Positions 46,628 through 59,989 are shown, counted from the first letter of the stretch. The stretch: DNA of 64,000 bases from Thuidium tamariscinum (GCA_947034885.2 OX344749.2:7455501-7519500), one strand, 5' to 3'. Numbers and translations: made by a program. Notes: generated by a model from the sequence alone, not told the origin.

Positions 46628-47760
46628 GATGAATGGAGTGGTTGAAGTCTGGATTTTTCGGAATGAAAAAGACGGGGTTCCCCATACCGGTAGCCAGTGT
46701 CTTAAACGCCATCAACGCCGGTAAGGATTGCCAACCCACAACGATCGTTGACAAGTTCAAGGCCTAAAATTGCGTTGGGCTGTAATCGGAACGGCGTCAG
46801 CCGATTCTCTCGAGTCCCGACTGAGGAGCCAGAGGAGCGAATTCCTCGAAAGTCCGGCCTCGCATCCATGCTATTCTCGCAATCCGGCAAACGCAACAAA
46901 CGAGAACTGGCGACTTATATATTAAACCCCAGGTTTCTGATTTGTTCGTGTTTAGTGTTAGCAATAGTTGGTTGTCAAATAGATCATGGCGCTAACTGAA
47001 ACATGGTGCAGGAATCTGCTCTACGACGACGGATTGAGGGACCAAAAATTCAACCCGGACTACCTGGCTCGGCGGATGTTTGCATTCCCATTTTAAGCTT
47101 CCCTCCCTCCCGGAGTCCCGGTTCTCAGGTTGTGATCGAGCTTGACTTCTTCAGTTCGCATCCTTGGCTGAAAATGGACAGGGAGAGATGGTAGTCCCGG
47201 AGCTTGAATCGTCCGTTTCTGTAGGAGCGGCAAATGATCGATGAGGGATTCGCACTTTCGCAGTCTCGCACCAGGCCACCAACTCCATGGCATGGCTGCA
47301 TGAGTGAAGCGTGGATCGGAGGTTCATCAGACTCGCAGACAGGGTCGGAACTTGCCTGGAATGGCGTGCATCGACATTTCTTTTACCGAATGAGCGGAGA
47401 CCGACTCCGTCGGTGGCTCTTGAGATCCGAGCCTTCAGTTTCTGTCAACAACTCTGACCGCCTGCTCGCCGGTTAGGAACAAAAGTTGCAAGTAAAAACG
47501 ACTCGTGGAGCACACAACTAGCTACAGTGAGAAGTGAGAAGGCGGGAGTGATGACACTTCTAAGTGGACCCGGTGGGTGGGGAGATATTGAGTAAGAAAA
47601 GCACACGTAATGATTCCCTTGAATTTCGCCCAATCTACACCAATCACCTCGTCCACCGATATTGGTGAAACTTGAGCTCCTGCTTCTCCGCTCACCGAGG
47701 CTAGCAACACAATTGGTGCACGTTGCTTGTCTTGTAGCACTTTTGCTACCGGCCTAGCTC
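46628..47760. other. Higher-GC island, unrecognised
   Basis: About 1.1 kb near 50% GC inside AT-rich DNA, similar in composition to the gene flanks here. Plus strand: a 44-codon frame from 46632 (contains GFPIPVASVLNAINAG, then a GGTAAGG donor-like site) and a 36-codon frame from 46986 (contains RNLLYDDGLRDQKFNPDYL). Minus strand: a 65-codon frame ending at 46702, preceded by TATATAAG. None matches a family I know. It may be a gene relic, a first exon or a promoter region. Confidence 0.35.
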
Positions 47761-47796
47761 ACATGGAAGTTGGGCATTAGCTAGAGCTAAATAATA

Positions 47797-47938
47797 GAGT
47801 TAATCGTAAAGTGTGTGCAATGGGGACCAAGAGTTGGAGTTAACGGACCACGATTTTGGTGCTCCAAGGAATTTCGTCATGGCTTTTTCCCAAACACTGG
47901 TTCTTGGTCTTGCATTGCTACCACTTTACAATTAACTC
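47797..47938. mobile_element. Stowaway-like MITE
   Basis: 142 bp with about 36-bp imperfect inverted ends (GAGTTAATCGTAAAGTGT near the left, CCACTTTACAATTAACTC at the right) and TA on both sides. Size, TA duplication and hairpin structure fit Tc1/mariner-type MITEs. Confidence 0.7.
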
Positions 47939-50640
47939 TAATGCATGATTAATAATGGGCCTAGTTTATACTTGGAGTTGGATTGAAGATTGGACCAAAC
48001 TCTCTAAGTTTGAACCATTGGGATCACTCAATTCTTTCAAATTTAGCCCAAGGGCTTTAAATTAGGGCTACACCAAAACTACAACTTGTCCTATGTGTCA
48101 TCTTAGGTGGCATAGTTTTAGCCCCCCAATTCCCTAACCCCAAAGAAAAAAAAAGGATAAGGTTATGGGTGGCCCAATTTCCCATCTAGGACTTGATTGG
48201 ACTCCTCCATTGGATTGTACAAATCTCTACCATCAATTTTTAAATTTATTTATTTTTCTCACAAACTCCTTCATTGTATTTCTTACCTATTTGCATTGAA
48301 GCAACTTAATATGTGTATTTCATGGAAGGGTGCATTCAATACTAGTGATCCCAATATCTGTTATAAAGCCATAAAGGTCTGTATTGTTGTGCCTTATCTT
48401 TAGGTTTTTTTTTGCGATTAGTTTTCTTTAGTGGACTAGTAATGCGAGACTCATTATTAATTTATCTTTATTTAATCATTTAGATTAATAATTAAAATTT
48501 AAAATTAACTTCAAATAGTAAATGAATTTTTAAAATATATTTTACTATTTGAAATAAATTTAATTGCCTGCTTATTAAAAGTTATTATAAATAGGGTGCT
48601 CATAATTCTTTATTTTAGTGTTGGTTTTGAAAGGAAGTTCATACACACCAAAGAACACAACATTTGGATATCGTATTATATTTAGATATGGTATAATATT
48701 TTTATTTCCAAAATAGTTTAGGCAATATGGCAATTTACTCCTCAAGTGACGAATGAAGGTATAATTGCTTTTTCAAGGAAGTTGAAATTTTTCAAACAAT
48801 TTTTAGTAAATTGTAGTAGGAGTGAAATTGAATTTGGCATCTACTCCATGTTGTTTCATATTTTTTAAACCTCTGTGTAAGTAGTTAGGAGATTTTGAAG
48901 TTAGTGTGTAGTATTCACTAAAAATAATCACCTCCTTCAATGTACATTGCTAGTACATTTGAGAAAGCAAAGTGAGTCATAATTACTTTTAGTGATCATG
49001 GGCATGTTTAGAGCAAATTATCATATGCATTTATTGGTTTACATTCTACCTTTCAATAGTCACCATTTTGCAAAGATAAGAAAATAGGGAATGTAATTCA
49101 ATATATATTCAATAAAAAAACCAAAATGCATAGTTTGTTTTTATTTGATTATGATTTGTTTTAAATTAGAAAAAAGAAGAAGGAAAAAGTTCCAAAAAAT
49201 TAAAACAAAAAACTCTTTTTTAGGGGATTCAAAGAATAAGAAGAGGAAGGAAAAGGTTCAAATAAAGTTTCAAAAAAACTATATTTTCCAATTGAAAAAA
49301 AAGGAAAAGAAATGAAAAGTATCAAAAAAAGGAAAATAAATTCTCTCTTCCATTTTTGCAATAGAAAAATAGGAATAAAAATAAAAAGATTACAAGAAAA
49401 TAAAAAGATTAAATTTTTTTTAAGAAATAAAATGTATAGGAAGAAAGAGGTAAAAGGAATAGAAACATAATGTACTTTTTTATTGAAGGAAAATAAGGAA
49501 GATAAAGAAAAAGATGCATGCTCTTTTTAAAAATATTTTTATTGAGCATTAAGAAAATCCAAATACATATGAACCAAAAATTAGACCCTATAATTTGGCC
49601 AAGACTAGAGTGTTGAATTGGGGTAAGATTGAGGGTTGAATTGAAGGCAAATCTCATCGGCCTTCTATTTTGCCCCTAGGGCTAATATAAACTAGGCCTC
49701 AATAGTTGTTTCGTAGTTTGTTTATATTCGCTGGCAATGCCAAAAGTGATAGACTATTGTTGAAAGTGAATAAACTCACAAAATGGATGAAACTTGTTAT
49801 ATACAACAAGAATCAAACTTGTTTTTTCATCCCAAATGATGTGTAGTCATTCACAAAAGCATCCTATCATTTGGAGGTTTTCTAATTTTTCTAATTTTTT
49901 TACTCTAAATGAAAATTTAAGAATTTATTGTAAGCATTCCTTTTGCAATTATTCTACTATAGTTTTTGATTGAATTTTTGCTCATACAAGAAATTTCAAT
50001 CGAATTCAAGATTCATAGTCAAAGAAAACATTGTATATGGAGGAATTATCAATTATCTTCCTAAATATATTAGTTATTACAAAAATTTATTGACTTCAAT
50101 CAATCATAAAAGGAATTAAAAATCCAACTATAATAGGTTCAATGTTGGAAGGCATTTCAATTAGATTATCAATAAGGAATCAAATGTGATCTCATACTTG
50201 AAATAGATTAATCTCCAATTTGATTTAAATTTTTTTAAATTTATGGTGTAATCACAAATGTCAATCATTTAAGCTATTCAAACAACAACAAACTTAACAA
50301 CAAAATCAAGTAAAGTTTGTAATAAGTCTTGAAAAAAAACAATATCTATTTTTCTTTAATTTTTATATCAAAATTCACCTTGCACTAAGTTAGTTTGCTA
50401 GTGAACTGATATGGGTGTGAGGTGTCTCTACCAAATCACTCCATATTTCTAAAATGTATATTATAAAAGAATGATTGAAAATCTCTTTTTGTTTTGAAAA
50501 CATTCTTCACACTCGATTTTAAAAGTCTAGGGGAGAAATGATTCCCACCACTTTTCTACCGTACTCTTTAAAAATATAACTTGGTGTCCCAGCAAAGGAA
50601 GGAATCTTCACTTAACTTCCAGTTGGAAAGATACTACTGC
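47939..50640. other. Gene-free AT-rich region
   Basis: No gene. 49150-49520 is strongly A-rich purine sequence (GAAAAA-type). 48600-48690 contains a relic of the TA-flanked MITE interior. From about 50640 GC rises into the leader of the next gene. Confidence 0.5.
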
Positions 50641-50900
50641 AATACTGTAGCCCGGCTCGGTTGCTTGAAGCATTGAATCTGCAGGCACAAATTCACCGAA
50701 GCTGAGGGCGAGGTTCGTGCCGACCCGGGGTGGGTTCGGGGGCCATCTTCTTCCTCTCGCTGGGAACGTCTCAGTCTTTTCTCTCTCCTCGTTGCTCGTG
50801 CATCACCTCTGCGCGAGCGAAGAGATCTTCTTTTGTAGCCGGGATTTAACTCATGAGACCGTATGCAGTCGTGGTTAAGTTTCTGTAGTAGATTTTCAAG
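50641..50900 (+). promoter_or_regulatory. Promoter/leader of the acidic-protein gene
   Basis: GC rises sharply just upstream of the ATG at 50901; CT-rich tracts (TCTTCTTCCTCTCG, TCTTTTCTCTCTCC) are typical of plant leaders. No ATG in this stretch opens a long frame. Confidence 0.4.
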
Positions 50901-53900
50901 ATGCCTTCAGGACCTAAGAAGAGGTCCGCTGCCCGGAGGCGAAGCATTGGAGCAAGTGGTGGAAAGAGGCTGTCTTTAGGTTGGAGCCCTGTCCTATTTC
51001 CCCCCCCTACTTGATTGATCGTATCTCGCGGGAGGGCTAAGTTTCCACAGCTGATTCATCTTAGGCTGGCGATGCTTTTTATGCTCTAGGTTTGTAGAGT
51101 TGCTGCGGAGGAATTGGTGTTAGGTTTGTGGAGTTTGGGGGAGTTTGTGCGATTGTTCTCGAGGAGAAAGGGCGGGATAGTTACAGGACTCTTGTAGTAG
51201 ATTCTCTAGCGTTGACGTTAAGGGTGTCTTAATTGCTTTCGGAACCTTGGCGATCGGGGTTGGGCTCCTTGGATAGTTTCGGTGGATTTGTTTGGTAACT
51301 TCGTAGGTTTTGTTAACTTTCCGAAGCGCATTGTTGCTTGCCTTTTGCGTCGATCTTGGTGGCGTGGGTGATGTCGCAGGGTGACATTGGTAGTGTTGCT
51401 TACTCTGTGTACATTTTTTTGGAGACTTTGGTGTTCCTTGAAGAGTTTGGCAGATCTCTTGGAGCAGATCTCTTGGCTTCTCTTACTTATATTTCTGAAG
51501 CATGGAATTTGTTATCTTCAAACCCCTCCCGGTTTTGAGTCGTGTTTTTGAATCTGGGTTGGCCTTGGCGGTAATCGCATGTGCTTTGGGTTATCCTCAA
51601 GGGTTACGCGAGACTATTTATAGTAACCCGGTGGGTGATGGTGGGAGAAAGAGTTCCCATGTCAGAGTCCGTTTCAATAATGGAGACTTTTGTCTAACAA
51701 GCATTTGTTTGCACAGACTTGGAGAGCCTGTCAGGTTCGCATGCATCGGATGAGGGAGGGACCAGCCCGAAGACCTCTGATGGGGCGAACAGACGACTGT
51801 CAGTGTCGACCGGAACAAGTGAGAGGCCAGGTGACTTTCACACGGAAGAGTGGGTGCGAGTCTCGGACTTTGATGTCGGGACGCCGACGTCTAATACCGC
51901 GAGGAGCGACATTGATGCCGCTGCTGAGGACAGTTATAGCGAGTCACGAGCGCAGGACAAGCTTGTAGATTGGGAGACTGTTTCCAGAGAGAATGCAGGG
52001 AACTCATCTTCGGCTGAGGACGTTGGCGAAGCTGAGAATGTGGTGGCGAAATATTCCTCTGGCTCTGGGCATGATCACGGACAAAAGCATGCTGATAAGG
52101 TGATCTCCGACTCTTCAGATAAGGAAGACGACGATGCTAAGAGTGTGAGTAGCAGAAGTGATGGAGGAAAAAGCTCTCACAGCAGCTCAAGCTCTAGTAG
52201 CAGCAGCAGTACTGTTCGAAGCTCAGCAGCATTTCCGAAGAAATCAGACGACGAGGAGAGGTCGAGTAGCACTGTGGTAGTCCCTCCACACGAAGACGAA
52301 AGTCAGGAAAGCAGCTATGCGGAAGTCACTTCTGTCGAAGCTCATGATGATGATTATCATGAGATTGGTGCGAATTTTCCTTCTCCTGGTTCGCAAAGAG
52401 TGCAGGGTAGTGCTATTGAACCGGTCTCATCATCGGACGAGCAAGAGGGAGAGAATGATGAGTCATTTGCTGGAGTTGAGAATCAAGACATGAGCTCCAC
52501 CATTGAACCTGTTTCTTCCGAAGAGGACGAGGAAGGGAAGTACAGACTCTTCTCCGATGTCTCTAATGTGCAGAATCTTCTTGAACAGGAGGAAGCTAGT
52601 GGTGATTTGCCAAGTCGTTATGATAGTTATGCAAGCTTTCTCGCAAGCCGTATGAACGAGACTGAATCCGAAACGCATGATTCATCAGAAGTTACTGATG
52701 CGAAGACCGAGACACCAGGGGTTTTGGAAGAGGAGCACCCGACTCGAGGACGATCGGAGATAGAGGAACACCAAGTGCCTGAAGCAAAAGAGGTCAGTCC
52801 TGAGGTGAAGGGAACCGAACAGCAGGTTTTTGAGGGGGTGAGACCTGAGATTCTCGCCTCAGATCAAAATCTCCAAGCAGGTGGGAGTAGTAGTGAAGAT
52901 TTTGCAGAGAGCATCGAACCCACTACACCAGAGAAGGCTTCAGAGAAGTCTGGCTCTGAGAACCCCTACAATTTTGAACGCTCTATCAGTGAGGAAGAGC
53001 TTGCTTTTGAGCCAGAGTATTCCACTCCTTCAGAGGGAAAACAGGAGGCTGCTCAGGATTCTTCTGAGAAATCGCCAAAGCTGCAAGACGTTGATGAGAA
53101 CATTGCTGAAGAGTTTCAGGACGCTCCCAGCTCCAGCAGTGGTGTACCCGAACCTGACCAACATGAGTTAAATCAGCTCCTTGAGATTGCGCATTCCAAG
53201 GAGATAGCTAAATTAGGGAAACAGGAGGAAAAGCTTGTCGCACAAGAGGAACAGGATTTGGGTAAGGGCGTTGTCGTTGAGCCTTTGGTTGAAGTTCTTT
53301 CTGCGACCGATGATCCCAAACCCTTGGAAGGAGGTGATGTGAAGGATCTTCAACCTGTGGTAGCTGAAGAAGCGCCTCTTTTAAATGATTCTCCCACTCC
53401 GGTTGTTCCAGAATTCCATTTTGAAGCGGAGCTGAAAGAAAAGGCTCCAGAGCTTTTCAGCAAAGAATCAGAAGATGAGTTACATGAGACTGAAGTTGCA
53501 GGAAAGGAGCGACAGATCTTGGAAGGCAAATTAAGCGAAGGGGATTCTTCCTCTTCTTCTTCCTCTTCTTCTCCTTTTTCTTCTCCACTTGATCACGAAC
53601 CTCAATTTAATGAATTGCCGACCAAAACTGAGGATGTGACTCTGGTGCCGCTCACTAGCCTTCCAGATTCTGAGATACCCCCAAACTCAGCCGAGGTTAC
53701 GAAGGACGTGGGAGTTACCTCTTTGGCAGACTATATTGAAGAAAGTAAAGAAATTTCGAGGTCTGCAGAGAAATCTGAGCAAGTCGCAATCGTACCACAT
53801 CGCAAAATCGAGGTTAGTTTTGTCGGTTTCTTCATGTAGATTCCATGTTGCTTCTCTGCATTCAAATTAGGCTTCGCTCAGAAAAGTGCTTCACCTTCCC

Positions 53901-54219
53901 CCCGTCTACTTTCCTCTCCAGTACCTCTACAAACGTTAAGTCAATGAACTCTTACTACCTGGTGCTATCTTCTGTCTTCATCCATACTGCTTAATCTCTG
54001 TACATGTTTGAAGGTGATACTTGGATGGTTAGGCAGAAATAATTCGGTGTTTATTACGTATCTTGTGACGCATGCCAGTCATCATCTATATTGTTGGATC
54101 CTCAGGAGCAGGAAAGGCCCAGCCGAACTTCCTCAGAGATCGGGGGATGTTGTGAGCCTGTGCAATGGTTATTTGGAAATTTCACGCGGTTGATTAATCC
54201 TCGATCCATCCGAAATTGA
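50901..54219 (+). CDS. Acidic serine-rich plant protein with basic MPSGxKKR N-terminus (three exons)
   Basis: Coding exons are inferred at 50901-50979, 51717-53812 and 54106-54219, total 762 aa. Intron 1 is GTTGGA...GCACAG (phase 1, joining to GAC) and intron 2 GTTAGT...CCTCAG (phase 0). Exon 1 encodes MPSGPKKRSAARRRSIG, a basic start that I recall from a plant-specific family of unknown function. Exon 2 encodes ~700 residues very rich in Ser, Glu and Asp, with Ser runs and repeated EPVSS-(S/E)-(D/E) motifs near residues 245-275. It is almost certainly disordered, and a conserved-looking VTSLADYIEESKE lies near its end. Exon 3 ends with GGCCEPVQWLFGN, like the C-terminal Cys-Cys motif of that family. 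Without splicing intron 2 the frame stops at 53839. Function is unknown. Exon 1 and exon 3 assignments rest on splice signals and recalled family ends. Confidence 0.78.
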
Positions 54220-54985
54220 AGAAATCCAGATTAAGCCGTCTACAGTAGAATGTGGATTTATCTAGTTTTGAGATTTTTGATGCAGTTGAGACCAGGTGGT
54301 TGGTGAAGCCAGTATCAGGATATGTCTGAGGATGCTGGGAGCCGGAGCCGGAGCCGGTATGCGCCCATCCAGCACTCACCGCAAATTTTCTATGAATGTG
54401 CAGATTTTTTTGTGTTCGGTCCGTGGTCTCCCTAATCTGATACTGTTTAGAGGAGGCATTGTCCTCTAGAATGGTTCCTTTGCAGCTGTATATTAGTGCT
54501 CTCTTATGGGCGAAGTGGAGGTTTACATGTTATTAGTATCTTTGAGGTAATCGTTACTATTGACTAGTTCTGTAGCGGCTTTCGGCTCAGTGGCTCTGAT
54601 ATATCAATGTATTTTTGAACGTATTGACTGTTGGCATCGACGTATTTCGTCGGGGTACAGTGATTAACAAGCTCGAACATTTGTTCTTGGAACCTTTTGG
54701 AATTCAAGATGTGGTTGCTCAGTTCTGCATTGTGATAGAGATTCTGTGCAGTTTTTTTTCCCAACATCACCCATTATGAGGTGTTCAATAGCCTATGCCA
54801 CAATTGGATTTGAGTCTCACTATGTATTCTTGTTGGTTATCCAAGAGTAAACATGGGCAGGTAATCAGGGGAGGCATGTGGTGACGTCGGTTGTGCCGTT
54901 GTGGTATTCAACCCTGGAAGGTCGACGCTGTGAGTTGATGAAGATCTTGAGGATGTCTTTCCATATATTTGCGTTGCTGAAAGCA
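54220..54985 (+). other. 3' flank of the acidic-protein gene
   Basis: Moderate-GC sequence with no further gene, probably 3' untranslated region and downstream DNA. A small GGAGCC tandem (about 54341-54357) is present. Confidence 0.4.
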
Positions 54986-55939
54986 TTAACCCCTAAATGC
55001 CCCAAGGGTCCAAAAGTGTCTTCACAGCCTAGAAGTCCAATTTAAAGTGCTGTAACTCTTGCAACCAGTGTCTAAATTCAAAAAAGCTTGTTGGGGAATC
55101 TGTGCTCATTTTTCTAGTATGTGGTAAATTTTCAGATTAATACAAGATATACTGATTTTGGGGCTTGTATCACCAAAATGCATTTAATGGCTGCAACTTT
55201 TGGCGCTTGTATCCCCTACATCCAATGCTTGTTATTAATATTCGTTTTTAATAAAATCTGTAGGGTTATGTTTCTCTAGAAGTCTATTTATTGTGGTAAA
55301 ATTTTCATGTCGATACAAGTTGTTATGAATGTTTGGAAGCAATTTGAAGTTCAAAAACTAGAACATTTTTGGATTACAGTGAATTTTGGTGGCTTGTTTC
55401 TTCTTCGTATAGTGTTTGTTTTTAGTAAAAAAAATTTTGAAAAGTTGTGCCTACTAGTCTAGTTTGTATGGTTCTAATTCCATACCAATCCAAGAAGTTC
55501 TGAAAGATTGAGAAGCATTTTAGTTGAAAGAAGTCTAGTCATATGTGTTTTTTGCAACTATTTTTTTTCATTTCAAAGCCATTTTGTGGATGCAATGAAT
55601 CAATTGAATGATATTTTCTTTCACCATTGTGCATGTATGTAGGTTTTGGAGCACTTTGTAGTTTAAAGTTTTTTCATTTGAGTGGGTTTAAAAATCAAAT
55701 TTGACCTCTAAATGTATTTTTAGGAAACTTTTATGGAATAGAGAGGTTTGATGACAAAGAATTCTTGTATGTAAGATAGAATTGCAATTGTTCATCTTTA
55801 GAATTTTGTGCAAAAAGGGGGAGGTCATGAACAATAGTGTGGTCTCCAATAAAGATTTTTGACCTTCTTAAAGTAGATGATTTGCATGGTTTCAAAAAGC
55901 ATGATTTCCATGGAGACTAGCTCGTGCTTATAGGGTTAA
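54986..55939 (+). mobile_element. TTAA-flanked, piggyBac-like element, longest copy
   Basis: Starts TTAACCCCTAAATGCCCC and ends TATAGGGTTAA, with TTAA at 54986-54989 and 55936-55939. The last ~90 bp (AAAGTAGATGAT...CATGATTTCCATGG) match the end of the short copy at 61142-61368, showing they are the same family. About 0.95 kb without a transposase frame. Confidence 0.6.
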
Positions 55940-57185
55940 GTAGTGATGACTATTTACAACAAAATGTTATCTCACCAAATTCAAGCCATTTTGACTAATT
56001 TTGATTTTTGCCTTGCTAAAGTTTGAAATAATGGTTGATAATTATAATGGTTGAAAATTAGTTGTTGTGAATATTATTGTATTTTATTTGAAACAAGATA
56101 CCAATCTCAGGATAAAATAGAATATGGTGCATAAAAGGATGCTTTAGACAGAGACAACCTGTGGTAAACCAATCTAACTATTGAGTCACTCATTGGGATT
56201 ATGTTTGACCATTGAATGGATCTCTTGTCAAGTTTTATTCTATATCATGAAATATAAGAACTTTAGTTTCATTCTTAAAGGACCATTGTCCCTTTGAGGA
56301 ATAAATTGGATTTTAGGCAAATACTGCTACAATCTCAATTTTGTCATGATTTTTTGAAACTTTTTTCTGAAGATACAAAAATTGATTAGCTTCATATGAA
56401 TATTATTTTTTTTCCAATTGGTACATGGGGGAACAAAAATTATGCCCAAATAAGTTCAAAACAAGGGAGAGCAAGCAACCAAATAAATTTCAAAATCTTC
56501 AATTTTTTTCCTAAAGTATTTGTTTACCTAGATTATTATTATTTTCCTATATAAAAAGCTATGACTTCTTTTATTTGAGTAGGTTATATAAAAGTTATAT
56601 ACAATCTTGTTTTTTAGGCAATCTAGACATCTTCTTGAAAAAATAACTTGTAGGATTAATTCATTTCTAAATGCAATATTTATAATATTTCAAAACAACA
56701 ACTATAGCATGGTTTGGTTTTCTTGTTAAAACAATCTTACTATAGGGATTAGAGCGTTTTGATTCCAACTTAGAGATAGAATAGAGTAATAATTTATTAC
56801 TTCGTTCTACCTTGTATTTGCTTATACTTGATAATATTATTAAGAATGAAAGTTAAGTTTTTTCGAATTTGTTTTTTATATCTAGACTCTCAACTCAATT
56901 TGCCATGATGAAGATTAAAATATCAAAACTTTGTTGTGTAAATAAATTAAATTTAGAAGGTTCAAGGTCAAATAATCTACTCTTACAATGTGCAAAATAA
57001 CTTGTTTACTTTAAATGCAAAAATCTCACAATTTGTGTGGTCAAAATTTCTGAAAATTTTCCCACACATTCTCATATTAGTTGAGTGTATGATCATATAG
57101 TTAGATGTCTAAAATAACTATGTTCAATTTTTTTGCCACTTTGCAATATACATGGTTATTTTAAGTTTTTTTTTTGCAAATCAGA
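55940..57185. other. Gene-free spacer with dispersed repeat A copy 2
   Basis: AT-rich; about 56250-57110 is the reverse-complement partner of 3890-4700. No gene. Confidence 0.5.
56250..57110 (-). repeat. Dispersed repeat A, copy 2
   Basis: Inverted copy of 3890-4700; landmarks are listed with that entry. Confidence 0.6.
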
Positions 57186-57502
57186 GGCATTACAAGAGAT
57201 TTGAGGGGTGTAAAAGACTATGAATTCCCGCAATCTGGGAACACAGTCAAGTACTAAATCACAGGAATCCAATATGGCACAGGGTTGTCATAGTGGATGG
57301 ACCTCCCGTCTGCCCGTCCGGTAGAGCTCTTGCCCGTCCAATGTGGTCAATACATAGGTGACTTTTTAAAAGGTAAAACAAAATCCACGTCAATTAACAT
57401 TCATGCCACCTGGAGACTATGGACGTGGACGCAAAAAAGGACGGGGACGCTAGGGCGCAAACCTTAAAAAACATGGCTGCGGACGCCAACTTCTTTCTGC
57501 TT

Positions 57503-57619
57503 TTGTGATTGGAGTTTTGGGAATTTGGGGGCACGTATTAAACCATTGAAAAGGTATTCAAAATATCTTTCCAATGGTATATTACACGCCCCCAAATTCT
57601 CAAAACTCCAATCGCAAAT
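57503..57619. repeat. Hairpin unit 1 in the foldback element
   Basis: TGATTGGAGTTTTGGGAATT mirrors AATTCTCAAAACTCCAATCG around a GGTATTCAAAATATC centre. Related units lie at 59543-59646 and 59990-60107. Confidence 0.8.
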
Positions 57620-59542
57620 TGAAAAACAAATCTGTTGCCAACATCCACAACGCAAGAAATCCGCAAGCGGACACGGACGTTAGGGCGCGGAAGCAAGGCT
57701 GGGCGTAGACGCTAGGGCGCAGACGCAAGGCCATGCATGGACGTCAAGGCGTCGATGTTGGCGGGACAACAAACTGCGCGGGTGTTTTTAAATGGCCTTG
57801 GCATTGGGATTCTTCCTCTTCAAACCCCCCCCCCCCCCTCTCCAAAAAAAAGGCCACATTCAATTATTGGCAACTCATTTGTGTACAGCTGACCAGATCT
57901 CCAAGTACATGGAGGTTAAATGAGCGCATTAAGAACTCTACCTACCAACTACAACTTGCACAAGGGTGGAGGCCTTTGAGAGCTAACTGCATTTCTCTCT
58001 CTTGTGGCCTAACTCCTCAAATCTTCTTTCTCACAAGACCTTGGATTCTTCATTCTTGAATTGAATCTTTGGGAGCTTGGAGGATAAAATAGTTGTTTTA
58101 TTTGTATTTTTTTTCCTCAATTTGATTGTTGAAGGCTTTGGGTGGGATTATTAGAGAGTGACGTAGCCCTTTCTATTTATTTGTACCGAAGCTTAGATAT
58201 GTAGGTTATTTTCTCACTTTCTCTTATAGTAGTTTCACTTAATTATTTATTGTGTAAATTCTAAAGAAGGGATTTAGTGAAGGGCGCGTCTTTCCCCATT
58301 TTTTTTTTAAGTAATTTGGATGAATGATTTTTTTCCCTTACCATTTCTTTATTTTACTTTAGAAAGTGTGAAGAATTAATTAATAATAGTGGAGGCCCTC
58401 GTTCTTCATTTAGGGCGGTGTACAATTAGGTTCCCCTAGGGATTGTTCATTTAGTTATTGAATGCATGAAGGAGGGATTTGGAAGGGAGGAGGAGGTGAC
58501 TTTGTTGTATTTCTTAGAATCTTGAAGTTGAGTTTTTACTTCTTGAGGAAATTTTTTCTTTTTTAGATGAATGTCTTAAAAAATGATACAATGGGGCCAT
58601 GGGGGCCAAGGGCACTTCCTCCCCATTTTTTTTCCATGTAGCATTTATATTGTTGAAGGGAATTTATAATTTAATTTTTGAATGATTGAATGAAGGGTTA
58701 ATCACACAATCTTATTATCTCAATCCTTGAAGGTCGCACTGGATGTAATTTTTCTTTCCAAATTTTCAAAGGAAAATCTTAGATACTTTTAAATAAAATT
58801 CAATACTTCTATTCCTTCTTCTCAATAAAATAAAATAAAATGTTGAACCTAGCTTGAACAAAAAACAACTTTTTTCACAACTGCAATAAAAAAGACCAAA
58901 CTTAAGTAAATCCAATATTTTTCATTTTAACCTATTCACACAACTAATTGTATATCTTGAATATGAAATAACCTTGATTTCTATTATACAAAGAAATAAA
59001 TTTAAATGAATAAAATGACTCCACTTTACTTCCATCCTTTTTATACTTACAATGAGATGTTGAACCAAGTTCAGGCAACGCATAACCTTTCACTCCATTC
59101 AAAAGAAATTTAAATGAATTCAATCCGTCCACTTCTTTTCCATTCCCACTCTTAATTGTTAAACCAAACTTCATCAAGAACAACCTTGACTTCTATTGTA
59201 GAAAAATAAAATAAAATAATTCAAGTGCCTCCCCTCTTGTTCCTTCTTTCCTATTCCAACAATAACTTGAACCAAACTAAACAAGAAATAACTTTCACCT
59301 CCAATGGACAAAAGTATAGAAGAAACCTGCACAGGCCTTTTCAATGGACTTGGGGCAATGAGATCTTCTTCTCCTTAAAATCAAGAAATTACTTTAATGT
59401 TGTCAGGTCATTTTTGTACTAGAGACCAAATCTACAAGTACATGATGGTCAAATGGCCACATTAAATACTTTACCTACCTCAATTTTCAAAGGAATTGAA
59501 GAAGGTAAATGGAAAAGAGTGGGAATGGAAAAGAAGTAGACG

Positions 59543-59646
59543 GATTGGAGTAATCTGGGGGTGTGTAATATACCATTGGAAAGGTATTTTGAATAACTTT
59601 TCAATGGTATATTATGCGCCCCCAGATTCCAAAAACTCCAATCACA
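59543..59646. repeat. Hairpin unit 2
   Basis: GATTGGAGTAATCTGGGGGT mirrors GCCCCCAGATTCCAAAAACT followed by CCAATC, with CCATTGGAAAGGTATT at the centre. Confidence 0.8.
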
Positions 59647-59711
59647 AAAGCAGAAAGAAGTTGACGTCTGCACCCTAATGTCCATGCCCTAACGTTTGCG
59701 CCCATCGTTGC

Positions 59712-59927
59712 CACTAGTAGAAACCCCCGTTTAATGTGACAAGGCCTAATTTTTCTTGACGGATTTTGCTAGGCATCAAAAGTAACAACCCATGTTTTTA
59801 TGTCAACAAAAACGTTCAACACAACGTCAATGCTGACATAAAAACACGGGTTGTTACTTTTGATGCCTAGCAAAATCCGTCAAGAAAAATTAGGCCTTGT
59901 AACATTAAACAGGGGTTTCTACTAGTG
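59712..59927. mobile_element. CACTA-type MITE nested in the foldback element
   Basis: 216 bp, with ends CACTAGTAGAAACCCC and GGGGTTTCTACTAGTG and target duplication TGC (59709-59711 and 59928-59930). The arms are about 90 bp and nearly perfect. Different sequence from the CACTA-type MITE at 46095, hence a separate subfamily. Confidence 0.92.
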
Positions 59928-59989
59928 TGCGTCCGCGCCCGCTTGTGGACTTTCTGCATAGTGGATTTTGGCAGTAGATTGTATTCCAA

